Positions 1 through 8,343 of a stretch of DNA of 22,918 nucleotides are shown piece after piece. Under the pieces are notes generated by a model. That model made no database searches. It saw nothing but the letters and a program-made list of their open reading frames with translations, and had not been told where the DNA came from. How positions within the stretch are numbered: position 1 is the stretch's first letter; each line of letters opens with the position of its first letter. Location: positions 1 to 22,918 of the forward strand of contig JBBQKF010000050.1 in the NCBI GenBank assembly GCA_038326615.1. Direction: 5' to 3'. The stretch comes from JBBQKF01 sp038326615 (lineage in GTDB: Bacteria; Bacillota; Clostridia; Saccharofermentanales; UBA5734). The translations under genes and the position numbers were made by a program.

Positions 1-1
1 T

Positions 2-913
2 GGCAAATATATTGGCGTTGACAGTTCTTTTGGTAGCGACAAGGTGTTTCTTGACTCTTTACCAGAGAACCTTGTATATTTCGCTGATGTTCATTGCAAC
101 CTTGAGGTTTTCAGAAGCAGACCAGATATGGCTGTTCCAGAATACACGGGAAGAGGTAAAAGACCGTCCAAAGTTGCACCGTCTTTCCCGCCTGTTTCGG
201 TTAAAGAGATTGCGGAAGATAATTCTATTCCATGGAACGATGTTGTGTTGGGCATTGGCGCAAAAGGCCCGATCATCACCAAAGACAAGTGTATACCCGT
301 TGTAGAAGTCAGAGACGACGGACCCGGTAAAGGTGTTTGGCTTTATATACGCAAACTTGAGGATGGTTCTTTTAAATATGCTCTGTGCAACGAATCCATG
401 GAGGCTACTATTGCGGATATCCGCAAACCCGCTCTCATGCGTTGGTCTATCGAACAGTGTTTTAACGAGTGCAAACAGCATCTCGGGATGGATCATTACG
501 AGGTTCGCACATGGCACGGCTGGTATCGTCACATTTTGCTCACCCTGATTGCCCACCTGTTCGTGGCCAAGGTGCGAAAGCAGTTGAGTGTTCGGCCGCG
601 CAGTCCAGGTTCTGCTCCGTATGTGGATAGCCCTGTATCGCTTGACGAATACCTCGATGCATTTAAGAAGATCGAAAAGGGTGAGCCAATTGAAAATCCG
701 CACATTATGGCAATGCCAGACAAACCACAGCAGATTATGACTATCGGTTTGGTCCTTGATTTGATTTCATGTTTTATTACAAAAATTGGGGAGATTATGA
801 AGGCTCTTGATTTTAAATTAAAGAATATGGCTGACTCGTTTAACTCACATGCATCTTCGAAAATACAGATGGTACTTAAGGAGAGAGCCCTCGCTGCAGG
901 ATGTACGGGGTAA
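2..913 (+). CDS. IS701-family transposase, C-terminal part (cut by window edge)
   Basis: DDE transposase of an insertion sequence. The reading frame is open from base 2 and runs to the TAA at 911-913, about 303 residues, so the N-terminus lies outside the window and the ATG at 44 is internal. Visible landmarks are the second-Asp region near residue 7 (IGVDSSFGSD) and the C-terminal catalytic-Glu block MRWSIEQCFNECK followed by GMDHYEVRTWHGWYRH, a combination typical of IS701-type transposases. Codon use is richer in G and C than in the genes that follow, consistent with a mobile origin. Just after the stop, GGGGTAAGTA occurs twice (907-916 and 921-930). I cannot define the element's right end because the left end is not visible for comparison. 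Whether the copy is intact upstream is unknown. Confidence 0.8.
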   Translation, partial: GKYIGVDSSFGSDKVFLDSLPENLVYFADVHCNLEVFRSRPDMAVPEYTGRGKRPSKVAPSFPPVSVKEIAEDNSIPWNDVVLGIGAKGPIITKDKCIPVVEVRDDGPGKGVWLYIRKLEDGSFKYALCNESMEATIADIRKPALMRWSIEQCFNECKQHLGMDHYEVRTWHGWYRHILLTLIAHLFVAKVRKQLSVRPRSPGSAPYVDSPVSLDEYLDAFKKIEKGEPIENPHIMAMPDKPQQIMTIGLVLDLISCFITKIGEIMKALDFKLKNMADSFNSHASSKIQMVLKERALAAGCTG

Positions 914-1076
914 GTACAATGGGGTAAGTAAATAAAAAATATTTAAGTTACATTGTAGTGTTAGTATAAATAATCGTATTAATTGTCAAAGAAAATGCAT
1001 TGTATAATTTAATTTATGATGTAGTATATATACTTAATGATTTGTTTTTATAAGTATTTTTAGATGATATAAATCA

Positions 1077-1261
1077 TTTATAAATAAAAAAAATGGCTAT
1101 CGTGTTAACTCAGTAAAGGTTGAAAAACTCCATTGAATCATACTAAATTTAAGCAATTACAAATCGAACTGTTTAAAAATTAATGGAAGCCACTTTCCTT
1201 GATAGTATTTGTAAGAAACAATAAAGTCCTACTGAGTAAACGCTATAGTCTTATTTATAAA
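1077..1261. repeat. imperfect long inverted repeat, about 185 bp, MITE-like or leader structure
   Basis: The arms 1095-1115 and 1230-1250 match as inverted repeats at 17 of 21 positions, and two of the four mismatches would be G-U pairs in RNA. An outer 11-base block, TTTATAAATAA, at 1077-1087 is repeated in inverted form at 1251-1261. The left side has about seven extra bases (mostly A) between the outer block and the arm. The interior (about 114 bp) has no ORF. This could be a small non-autonomous mobile element beside the IS701 copy, or a regulatory structure for the gene that starts at 1309. I cannot separate these from one copy. Confidence 0.5.
1199..1227 (+). promoter_or_regulatory. candidate sigma-A promoter for the URO-D-like gene at 1309
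   Basis: TTGATA at 1199-1204 (5 of 6 to the -35 consensus), a 17-bp spacer, and TAAAGT at 1222-1227 (4 of 6 to the -10). Transcription would begin near 1234, inside the right arm of the inverted repeat, so that arm could double as an operator. Based on hexamer matching only, in A+T-rich DNA where chance matches are common. Confidence 0.3.
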
Positions 1262-1308
1262 ATGTATTTTAAAATTTAAATAGAAAAATCAAATTGGAGG
1301 AAATAGAA

Positions 1309-2316
1309 ATGGACAGAAAACAAAGAGTAATTAATACATTAAATCACAAGGAAAGCGACATTATACCCTACCATATCGACTTCACAGGGCAGGAGCATGA
1401 AACTGTTGCAAAATATCTTGGTGACAATTCGTTTCTTGAAAAGATAGGTATCCATATGCATTATGTTCAGTACTGGGGATGGCCGACCGAGATGCCTTTG
1501 AAGAAGGGACATTTCCTTGATGCTTATGGAGTTGAGTGGAATCGTTCAGGAGTAGATAAAGATATTGGTATAATTGATCACCCTGCTATTTTGGACATTT
1601 CTGAAAGAACATATAAATTCCCAAAAATCGACCACAAAAGGATTGAAAACGATATCGAGCAGATGATTGCAACCAAAGAAGATAAGTTTGCCATGGGAGC
1701 AATCGGGTTTTCAGTTTTCGAACGAGCATGGAGTTTACTTGGCATGGAAGAAGCATTTATGGCTATGCTTGCAGAACCCGAAGCACTCACACAATTATTC
1801 AATGATATCTGCGATTACAACCTTGAAGTAATGGAAACAATGTTAAAATATTCACTTGATGGCTTCTATTTCGGAGATGACTGGGGGCAGCAAAAAGGAT
1901 TAATGATGGGCGCCGAAAATTGGCGAAAATTCATTAAGCCTGTCATGAAAAAGCTATATGCAAAAGCAAAAAGCAAAGGGAAATTTGTACTGCAGCATAG
2001 CTGTGGCGACATTATAAGTATCTTCCCTGACCTTATTGAAATCGGTCTTGATTGTTATCAGACTTTCCAGCCCGAGGTTTATGATATAGCTCATGTAAAA
2101 AAGGAGTTTGGCAGCGATTTATCTTTCTGGGGCGGTGTTTCAACCCAAAGATTACTTCCTTTTGCAACTCCAAAAGAGGTAAAAAGTGAAACCAGAAGAA
2201 TCATGGACATCATGGGTAAAAACGGCGGATACATAGCTGCACCTACACACGCAATCCCCTCAGACGTTCCGGCAGAAAATGTTATCGCAATGCTTGAGGT
2301 TTTCGAAAATCAATAA
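1309..2316 (+). CDS. URO-D-superfamily methyltransferase-like protein, subtype A (HSCG type)
   Basis: A 335-residue TIM-barrel protein of the uroporphyrinogen decarboxylase/MtaA/CmuA superfamily. The ATG at 1309 is preferred over the TTG at 1294 because GGAGG lies at 1297-1300 with correct spacing. The N-terminus (DRKQRVINTLNHKESDIIPY) has the usual family opening. GDDWGQQ at 189-195 and QHSCGD at 229-234 follow. HxC is the first half of the zinc site of MtaA-type methylcobamide:thiol methyltransferases, but where those enzymes have a late Cys this protein has APTHAIP (His314). HemE's N-terminal arginine-rich substrate motif is absent, so haem synthesis is unlikely. It stands alone on the + strand, away from the large minus-strand cluster holding six relatives, and is the only subtype A member here that keeps the HxC pair. 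The methyl donor is unknown; a role in cobamide-dependent demethylation is inference. Confidence 0.8.
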   Translation: MDRKQRVINTLNHKESDIIPYHIDFTGQEHETVAKYLGDNSFLEKIGIHMHYVQYWGWPTEMPLKKGHFLDAYGVEWNRSGVDKDIGIIDHPAILDISERTYKFPKIDHKRIENDIEQMIATKEDKFAMGAIGFSVFERAWSLLGMEEAFMAMLAEPEALTQLFNDICDYNLEVMETMLKYSLDGFYFGDDWGQQKGLMMGAENWRKFIKPVMKKLYAKAKSKGKFVLQHSCGDIISIFPDLIEIGLDCYQTFQPEVYDIAHVKKEFGSDLSFWGGVSTQRLLPFATPKEVKSETRRIMDIMGKNGGYIAAPTHAIPSDVPAENVIAMLEVFENQ

Positions 2317-2638
2317 TAACTAAAAAATCTAAACGAATGTTGGCTCAAAGTTCTGCTAACCCAAGTACCTTGTAATATCTAAATATTATATATAATACGG
2401 CCTATTTTCCGCAATACTTTGTTAACTTCAAGATGTTACAACGCACTAGTCATTCCGAATTAATTTGAAGTCTAAATAAGTTTATAGCTCGGATTTCCAA
2501 ATTATATTTTAATAAATAAAAACCCCGTTGCTGCTTCTTAACAAAACAGTAGCGGGGTTCATACACTATCAATTATAAATACGGAATTTTTTCAAATCTA
2601 TCGCCAAACTAATTTGGTTAAATTTCAGAAATCAAATC
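2317..2638. other. convergent intergenic region
   Basis: This separates the + strand URO-D-like gene from the convergent zinc-ribbon gene. It holds the strong hairpin at 2521-2559 and otherwise A+T-rich sequence without a supported gene. A weak bulged hairpin with arms TTGTTAAC and GTTACAA lies near 2420-2442 and has no T tract. I see no dedicated + strand terminator other than the shared hairpin. Confidence 0.5.
2514..2559 (-). terminator. Rho-independent terminator of the zinc-ribbon gene
   Basis: A 13-bp stem (arms 2521-2533 and 2547-2559, with two G-U pairs) has a GC-rich base, AACCCCG/CGGGGTT, and a 13-base loop. Read on the minus strand it is followed by TTTATTTATT, the expected U-rich tract downstream of the gene ending at 2639. 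On the + strand the stem is followed by only weak T content, so it may stop the + strand URO-D-like transcript less efficiently. Confidence 0.85.
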
Positions 2639-2920
2639 CTATCTTCTTTGTTGGTAGCAATCTTTGCAGTATACAGGTTTTGAATCTGTAGGTCTGAAAG
2701 GAACGGTTGTTGATTTTCCACATTCTGCGCAAACAGCAGGGAACATTTCTTTTTGTCCGCCACCGAAGCCGCCTCTACGTTGTTGCTTGTAAGCTGCTCT
2801 GCAACTTGGGCATCTCTGTGGTTCGTTCTCGAAGCCTTTTTCTTTGTAAAATGCTTGTTCGTTTTCTGTGAAAACAAAAGTCGAGTTGCAATCTTTGCAT
2901 GTGATAGATTTGTCTGCCAT
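2639..2920 (-). CDS. small zinc-ribbon protein, CxxC-x17-CxxC type
   Basis: A 93-residue protein with four CxxC pairs. C8/C11 and C37/C40 flank the EQAFYKEKGF segment typical of the 'probable zinc-ribbon' (zf-trcl type) domain. C64/C67 and C85/C88 are separated by exactly 17 residues, the CxxC-x17-CxxC motif. A Gly-rich linker (about 50-56) joins the halves. Each half should bind one Zn. The ribosome site AAGGAGG stands just before the ATG, and a clear terminator lies downstream, so this is a single-gene unit. Proteins of this kind are common in anaerobic bacteria, and I know no established function. It is unlikely to be part of the carbohydrate system, given its separate promoter and terminator. 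Confidence 0.88.
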   Translation of the reverse strand: MADKSITCKDCNSTFVFTENEQAFYKEKGFENEPQRCPSCRAAYKQQRRGGFGGGQKEMFPAVCAECGKSTTVPFRPTDSKPVYCKDCYQQRR

Positions 2921-3069
2921 TTAATGTGCCTCCTTGTTAATTAGAAAAAAATTGGATTATGAACTCCATCTTTAGCTTTCCTACATATTAGTCCGGATAA
3001 ATTATTCATTATCTTTCCTTCGTATAGAATTATCTTTGCAGATGCCGCTAATAAAGCTCTTCTTCGTAG

Positions 3070-3099
3070 ATGATACTCCCAAACACTACTAAATGTCAA
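3070..3099 (-). promoter_or_regulatory. candidate sigma-A promoter of the zinc-ribbon gene
   Basis: On the minus strand, a perfect TTGACA (3099-3094) is followed after 18 bp by TATCAT (3075-3070). Transcription would start near 3063, giving a leader of roughly 140 bases before the ATG at 2920. The perfect -35 and a plausible -10 support it. The long leader has no riboswitch that I recognise. Confidence 0.45.
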
Positions 3100-3396
3100 C
3101 CTTTATACAAAAATTTTACAACTTTTTGCCAATTTTTCGTTAATTTCATTCATATTTTTATCTACAAATGTTGATTTGTCATTTTATTTGGCAATAATGC
3201 TCGTTTTGAGTGCATATAGTCGTGTTTCTATACAACATATTTCAAAATGGAATATTAACAAACAATCAAATTTGCTCTTATCGTTTTACAAAGTTGTAAC
3301 TATATCGAAAATCCACTTTGTGAATAATTGACTACCAAGCAAAACAGAGTAAGCATATTATTTGATAATAGAAAAAGCTAACTCATTACTTACATT

Positions 3397-3415
3397 AAAA
3401 GCTTAACAAGCTCTT
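3397..3415 (-). terminator. weak hairpin after the sialidase-like gene, possible terminator
   Basis: An 8-bp stem with one G-U pair and a 3-base loop reads AAGAGCTT-GTT-AAGCTTTT on the minus strand. The T's sit mostly inside the stem and no long U tract follows, so termination would be inefficient. It lies about 40 bases beyond the last gene of the minus-strand cluster, where a terminator is expected. Confidence 0.3.
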
Positions 3416-3455
3416 CTAGATTAGAAACGCTAAATGTGCATATGCCATAGCGTCT

Positions 3456-4592
3456 TCACTTCTTTTTGCTTATTGTAATGAATCTTCCCCAAATAACATA
3501 TTTTGCAGGGCTAGCCCAGTTTGCTCCTTCATCCCCAACAACCAGAAATTTGTTTTCTGCAACTTGCCTGATTCCGGTGTATCCACTTGTCTTTCCGGTC
3601 TCAATATCATATGGCCCAATCCATTGTTTGCCATTTCCATCAGGAGATATGAGTAATCTGCACCCAGGTCTTCCATAAGTCAGCAATAGCATTCCATCGT
3701 CAGTTAAACAAAGATCGGGGTCGACACTAAATGCATCTGAGTTTTTTTCAACAGGGATACTTTCGGGTTGTGACCAGTTCAATCCATCGTTTTTTGATAT
3801 TGAAAAATATAGCGGTAATGCACCAGAGAACTGATATTCATTGAACATTTGGACCCTCATGACACATATTAAATTACCATTTCGCATGCGGGATATTACA
3901 GGTTCACTGAAGCCTTCGTTGGTGCTTATTTTAGGATCATATGCTACTGTGGAAAGATAGTTCCAAGTAAGGCCACTATCTACTGATTTTACTACGAATG
4001 TCCGATATCTGCTGTCGCCTTTGAACTTACCGTACATACTTGCAATAAGACTGTTGTCTGAAAGCTTAATAACAGATCGGTGAAATGACATGTCTGCAAC
4101 TGATATTTTTGGGTCGTTTTTATCCTTTATATAAACTCTTGTCTGGAATTTTTCCCATGCAACACCGTCGGTTGATGTTTTGTAATTAAACTCCCTAAAG
4201 TCTACATTTTCGGATTTGATATGATTGTAATGAAGGCCAAGGAGTTTTCCATTATCAAGTTTAATCATAGAAGAAAAAAATGAAGATTCACCTTCATGAC
4301 TTTCACCCCAGGTTACACCACCATCACTTGATGTTTGAAACCCATCCACAGTTTCATAGGGAAGGTTTGCATCTTGATGAAGACTATATGATAAGACCAA
4401 AGTGCCGTCGAATTCATAAAGAAACGGAAACTGTCTGATTTTACTCTGTGACTCTTCTATAATGAATTTCTCACCGATTTCAACATTAAAGTCATCTTCA
4501 GATAGTTTTTTGCAACCGTTGTTAAATAATACAATTACCATCAAAAACAGATAAGTAATCATTCTTGTAAGACCAGTGTTTTTTCTTTTCAT
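3456..4592 (-). CDS. Asp-box (BNR) sialidase-like lipoprotein
   Basis: A 378-residue exported protein. The ATG at 4592 is chosen because AGGAGGAG precedes it and a signal sequence follows (MKRKNTG, then a hydrophobic stretch to residue 24). NNGC at 24-27 is a loose lipobox, so Cys27 is the probable lipid anchor. The mature part is a six-bladed beta-propeller of the sialidase/BNR type, with Asp-box motifs at about 88-95 (SSDGGVTW), 140-146 (STDGVAW), 203-210 (SVDSGLTW), 266-273 (SKNDGLNW) and a degenerate one near 316. The FRIP-type motif of true GH33 sialidases is not evident; RQFPF at 53-57 is the nearest equivalent. The substrate is therefore open, and another exo-glycosidase is possible. 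It is the last gene of the minus-strand cluster, 97 bases after the alpha-xylosidase, suggesting action on the same glycan outside the cell. Confidence 0.72.
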   Translation of the reverse strand: MKRKNTGLTRMITYLFLMVIVLFNNGCKKLSEDDFNVEIGEKFIIEESQSKIRQFPFLYEFDGTLVLSYSLHQDANLPYETVDGFQTSSDGGVTWGESHEGESSFFSSMIKLDNGKLLGLHYNHIKSENVDFREFNYKTSTDGVAWEKFQTRVYIKDKNDPKISVADMSFHRSVIKLSDNSLIASMYGKFKGDSRYRTFVVKSVDSGLTWNYLSTVAYDPKISTNEGFSEPVISRMRNGNLICVMRVQMFNEYQFSGALPLYFSISKNDGLNWSQPESIPVEKNSDAFSVDPDLCLTDDGMLLLTYGRPGCRLLISPDGNGKQWIGPYDIETGKTSGYTGIRQVAENKFLVVGDEGANWASPAKYVIWGRFITISKKK

Positions 4593-4689
4593 AAATGCTC
4601 CTCCTATGATATTGTTAAAAATATAAAATTTGTTTGTAAAATTATTGTATATTTTATATGTCATGTATTGTAAATCATTTAGTTTTGTA

Positions 4690-7050
4690 CTATCTAACAG
4701 TTCTAAAAACAATTTTTTCCAAATAGCTTATAGGCATTACACATGATGCTTGATTAATAATACTAAGCGATGCGTTTTGTACTATTTCGATTTCAAGTAC
4801 ATTGTGCATCATTACAGACCATGGTTTATTTGCATAAATTGGTTCAATTTGATATTTTTGATTATCCCTTTTTATCTTAACAACAAGGCCAGCAGTTCCA
4901 TCCTTCAGAAAAACAGATTCCTCTAAACATGCTTGATCTTTAAGATTATATACATGAAGAATGACATTGTCAGCATAATCATATTCTATTTCTGAAGAAC
5001 TACTCCCCATTGGGATGACACTGTTTTCTCTTACAAGGACAGGTAAGCTCATAAAGTCATGTATTTCATTGTACCAGTGTTCTCCACAAACAGTTTCTCC
5101 TGTTAATAATCTTGTCCATTCACCTTTTGGAACATAATAACTGACCTCCCCTTGTTTATTGAAAATTGGTGCAACTAGTAAAGCTCCACCTAACATATAT
5201 TGAGTATCTATAGTTTTACAAGTTGGGTCATCTTCAAACTCCAAAATCATTGGTCGCATCAATGGCATACCCTCTTTATTAGCTCGAACAGCTTGTTGAA
5301 ATATATACGGCATCAATTGACACTTTAGTTTTGTGAAAAATCTTGCTACTAAAACCGCCTCATCACCAAAATCCCAGGGGACTCTCCTAGTGACATTTCC
5401 GTGAAGTCTACTGTGCGAGGATAGTAATCCGAAAGCAAACCATCTCTTGTACAGGTCAGGTTCAGGAGATGAATGAAACCCTCCAAATCCTCCAATGTCA
5501 TGGCTCCAAAAGCCGTACCCTGACAATCCCAAAGACAGACCACCCCGTAAACTTTCTGCCATGGATTCATATGTACAATAACAATCGCCCCCCCAGTGAA
5601 CAGGGAACCTTTGTCCACCCAATGTAGCGGATCTGGCAAATACGACTGCTTCCCCTTTGCCAAATTTTTTCTCTAGGAGTTCAAAAACGGTTCTATTATA
5701 AAGAAAGCTATAAAAATTATGCATTAATTCAGGAGCAGATCCATTAAAATAACATACATCATCTGTTGGAATCATTTCGCCGAAATCCGTTTTAAAGCTA
5801 TCTATTCCCATTTCCAGTAACACTTCAAGTTTGTTAGAGTACCATTTACATGCTTCTGGATTTGAAAAATCAACAAATGCAATTCCTGGTTGCCACATAT
5901 CACTCTGCCAAACATCTCCATTTTCATGACACAGAAAATATTTCGATTCTTTACCTTCTTCAAATAGTGATGAATATTGCGATATATATGGATTTATCCA
6001 AAGGCAGATCTTTATGCCTCTTAACTTTATTTTTTTAATCATACCTTCAGGATCAGGAAAATTTTCTAAGTCCCAAGTAAAATCGCACCAATGATATGGT
6101 TTCATCCAAAAGCAGTCAAAATGAAAAACATGAAGTGGAATTTCATTTTGAGCCATTTGATCAATCATGCTTAAAACAATCTCTTCATTATATTCAGGTG
6201 AAAATGAGGTTGTCAGCCAAAGGCCGAAAGACCATGCAGGTGGGAGGGATGGTTTGCCTGTTAGTTTTGAGTAATTGTGTAAAACATTCGCCAACGTTTT
6301 CCCGCCAACAATGTAATAATCTAGACACTCTCCTTTGACACTAAATTGAACCTTTGATACCTTATCTGATCCTACTTCGAAGCTAACGTTTCCTGTAGAG
6401 TTAACAAGCACGCCATATTTACGATCGCTTATATAGAAAGGAATATTCTTATATGACATTGAAGAGCTAGTTCCAGCTTCATAATTCCAAGTATCAATTG
6501 ATTGACCATTTTTTACAAAATTTGTAAACTTTTCACCAAATCCATAAATATGCTCTCCTACCGATAATTGAAGTTCCTCACTTATATAACTTTGGTTCTC
6601 GGAATCAGTGATGTATCCTCTGCTCATAACACCACCTTCACTCTCTTGAAGACGATTGCCAGTAAGATATTTATCACTATATGTGTATTTAGTTTCCCAC
6701 CCATTCTCTTTTGAAATTTCTATAGAAAGTTCTCCGCTAGAAAAAATTACATTTCTTTCATTCTCTATAATTTTTATATCAACATTGTTAGAATTATTAA
6801 TTAATAGGTCATTAAATCTGTTTTTTGTCCCTTTAAAATGACAAATCTCCACTCTAATGACATCAACTGTTGGGGAAGAGTATATGATTTGTAAAACTGG
6901 ACCACCAAGAGCGTTAGCACGACTGTTAACATTAGCAACCGGCGTTAGAATACATAAAGATTTATTATTAACAATTATTTCATAAGGTTTATTTTGGTTA
7001 TGAATCGTATAACCTTTTTTAACAGACCAAGTTCCTTCTGTAAATTTCAT
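4690..7050 (-). CDS. GH31 alpha-xylosidase (YicI/XylS type)
   Basis: A retaining glycoside hydrolase of family 31, 786 residues, releasing alpha-linked xylose, for example from xyloglucan-derived oligosaccharides. The ATG at 7050 gives the family-typical MKFTEGTWSVKKGY start, with AAAGGA upstream at slightly long spacing; the ATG at 7077 has no ribosome site. The N-terminal beta-sandwich covers about 1-250, the catalytic barrel about 260-580, and C-terminal beta domains follow. The nucleophile is Asp422 in SFKTDFGEMIP and the acid/base Asp489 in FPVHWGGDC. FARSATLGGQ and GFWSHDIGG surround them, matching the alpha-xylosidase branch rather than alpha-glucosidases. There is no signal peptide, so it acts in the cytoplasm on imported oligosaccharides. 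It lies 42 bases after the URO-D-like triad of module 1. Confidence 0.93.
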   Translation of the reverse strand: MKFTEGTWSVKKGYTIHNQNKPYEIIVNNKSLCILTPVANVNSRANALGGPVLQIIYSSPTVDVIRVEICHFKGTKNRFNDLLINNSNNVDIKIIENERNVIFSSGELSIEISKENGWETKYTYSDKYLTGNRLQESEGGVMSRGYITDSENQSYISEELQLSVGEHIYGFGEKFTNFVKNGQSIDTWNYEAGTSSSMSYKNIPFYISDRKYGVLVNSTGNVSFEVGSDKVSKVQFSVKGECLDYYIVGGKTLANVLHNYSKLTGKPSLPPAWSFGLWLTTSFSPEYNEEIVLSMIDQMAQNEIPLHVFHFDCFWMKPYHWCDFTWDLENFPDPEGMIKKIKLRGIKICLWINPYISQYSSLFEEGKESKYFLCHENGDVWQSDMWQPGIAFVDFSNPEACKWYSNKLEVLLEMGIDSFKTDFGEMIPTDDVCYFNGSAPELMHNFYSFLYNRTVFELLEKKFGKGEAVVFARSATLGGQRFPVHWGGDCYCTYESMAESLRGGLSLGLSGYGFWSHDIGGFGGFHSSPEPDLYKRWFAFGLLSSHSRLHGNVTRRVPWDFGDEAVLVARFFTKLKCQLMPYIFQQAVRANKEGMPLMRPMILEFEDDPTCKTIDTQYMLGGALLVAPIFNKQGEVSYYVPKGEWTRLLTGETVCGEHWYNEIHDFMSLPVLVRENSVIPMGSSSSEIEYDYADNVILHVYNLKDQACLEESVFLKDGTAGLVVKIKRDNQKYQIEPIYANKPWSVMMHNVLEIEIVQNASLSIINQASCVMPISYLEKIVFRTVR

Positions 7051-7092
7051 AAAATTATAAATTCCTTTCAGAAGCATGTAAAAATATTTAGA

Positions 7093-8319
7093 TTAAAAAT
7101 TACAAATCTCTTCCCTCACTATTTCGACCCATTTTCCAATTCTCCATGGCTGATTTTGAATTGTATGTGTATCTTTCATAATAAATTCGAGCACACATCC
7201 TGATGCAATTGATAAAGTATTACGTATATCCTTTCGGATATATGCTTCGTCAAACCCCACGCAAATATCAGATGGATTCGGTTTACGGCTAAATATATAG
7301 TCATTTTTTAGATTTTCTGCCATTATCTCTTGATCACACCATGGTGAAACAGAAATTCTTCTTAAGTTAGGTAATGTTAAAATATCCTTTATTCTTTCAT
7401 GAAGACCTTCACAACAACCATAGTGATTAAGCCCTGTCAATTCAAGCATAGGACGTTGGTAAGGAAGAACAAATTCTTTGAACATGTCAGGAGAAACACC
7501 CACGGTTTCCTGAGATTCTGCAACTCCCCATATATCAATTAATCTAACGGGGTCACCCAACTTCCAATCTTGTTTTGGTAAAGATGTGGTATACGCAACT
7601 CCGCCTGATCCCACATAATCATTTTCGTTTTGAAGAGTCAGCAGGCCTTCCCGCTCATGCCATTTCATCATATCGATGAAATCATCTCTGAGGAAGGTCA
7701 TCAATTTATGTAAGTTTTCAGGATCATCATACATAAGAAACATGAAATTTTCCAACCCGAGAAGGTCGATTGCCTTCCAGGTAAATCCATAGCATGACGG
7801 ATTTCCTCGAATTCTCGCTGGCAGAATTTGACCAAAAATACTGTTCGTAATCTCAATGTTTTCAAATGTTTGTTTGCGATTTACAGAAAAGTTGCGCTTG
7901 TGAAGTTTATTCAGGTCTTTTCCTAAATCCTTTATTGGTGGTTCCCATCTGTAGCTGCCTCTTTCCCCTGAATTCTCAAATTGAATGTCTACACCGAACC
8001 CATCATTAGTTATATTCCAACTCATATCAAAATAAGGTTCGATTGTATTATCATCCCTAATATTTTCCCACCAATATATCTGGCTGCGGAGTTTCCATTC
8101 CAGATACCGTAAAAATTCATCTTCACAAATCAAATTACTATATGGAAGCAATTCTTCCCAGCTCCCTTCAGGATAACAAAGAACCATCGGTCGCTCAGGT
8201 TTCAAATCATTAAATTTTTGCCACATGCGTCTTTTTTCATCCATAATTGGAAGTTCCGAAATTTTTCTAACATCCGTAGCCAATTTTTGCAATATCTCTT
8301 GATCTCTTTTTGAAACCAT
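7093..8319 (-). CDS. URO-D-superfamily protein, subtype B (YGCCE type), module 1
   Basis: A 408-residue cytoplasmic protein. The ATG at 8319 has GGAGGG at good spacing and is preferred over an upstream TTG at 8343. It is paralogous to the product of the gene at 12900-14111: shared blocks include IMDE near 25, ICEDEFLR near 64, WGVAESQETVGVSP near 264-277 and HYGCCEGLHER at 299-309, then SVSPW near 323. The segment before YGCCE has the same spacing as the block before HxCG in subtype A, which is why I place it in the URO-D/methyltransferase superfamily. C302, C303, E304 and H307 are candidate metal ligands. It follows the subtype A gene within 25 bases, so they are co-transcribed. The reaction is unknown; methyl transfer is inference. 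Confidence 0.7.
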   Translation of the reverse strand: MVSKRDQEILQKLATDVRKISELPIMDEKRRMWQKFNDLKPERPMVLCYPEGSWEELLPYSNLICEDEFLRYLEWKLRSQIYWWENIRDDNTIEPYFDMSWNITNDGFGVDIQFENSGERGSYRWEPPIKDLGKDLNKLHKRNFSVNRKQTFENIEITNSIFGQILPARIRGNPSCYGFTWKAIDLLGLENFMFLMYDDPENLHKLMTFLRDDFIDMMKWHEREGLLTLQNENDYVGSGGVAYTTSLPKQDWKLGDPVRLIDIWGVAESQETVGVSPDMFKEFVLPYQRPMLELTGLNHYGCCEGLHERIKDILTLPNLRRISVSPWCDQEIMAENLKNDYIFSRKPNPSDICVGFDEAYIRKDIRNTLSIASGCVLEFIMKDTHTIQNQPWRIGKWVEIVREEICNF

Positions 8320-8343
8320 ATAAAGAGTCCCTCCATTAATCAA

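Larger units (their letters stand above)
914..1308. other. A+T-rich intergenic spacer between IS701 and the URO-D-like gene
   Basis: No convincing gene is seen here. The first part presumably holds the right end of the insertion sequence. The second part holds a long imperfect inverted repeat (listed separately), a candidate promoter, and the ribosome site GGAGG at 1297-1300 that sets the start of the next gene. Confidence 0.6.
2921..3455. other. 535-bp A+T-rich intergenic region
   Basis: No gene is supported on either strand. It holds the candidate promoter of the zinc-ribbon gene, a short stem-loop near 3397-3415 after the sialidase-like gene, and a perfect palindrome TTACAA-AG-TTGTAA at 3286-3299 whose TTACAACTTT half is also repeated in the opposite sense at 3116-3125. 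The palindrome could be a protein-binding site, but nothing in the sequence identifies the protein. Confidence 0.5.

Noticed and set aside
59..703. Long minus-strand frame opposite the transposase
   Set aside because: It lies fully antisense to the recognisable transposase frame, has no ribosome site or recognisable protein motif, and is explained by codon bias of the real gene.
907..930. Twofold GGGGTAAGTA as an IS end or start of a repeat array
   Set aside because: Only two 10-base copies four bases apart are present, one overlapping the stop codon; there is no matching left end in view and no further units.
1309..2316. Annotation of the URO-D-like genes as haem-biosynthetic uroporphyrinogen decarboxylase (HemE)
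   Set aside because: The N-terminal arginine-rich HemE motif is absent, there are seven divergent copies, and no other haem gene is nearby; the HxC/HxD motif and sugar-locus context fit the methyltransferase branch.
5349..5663. 104-codon minus-strand frame inside the alpha-xylosidase gene
   Set aside because: It overlaps the catalytic part of GH31 in another frame; the GH31 motifs around it are continuous.
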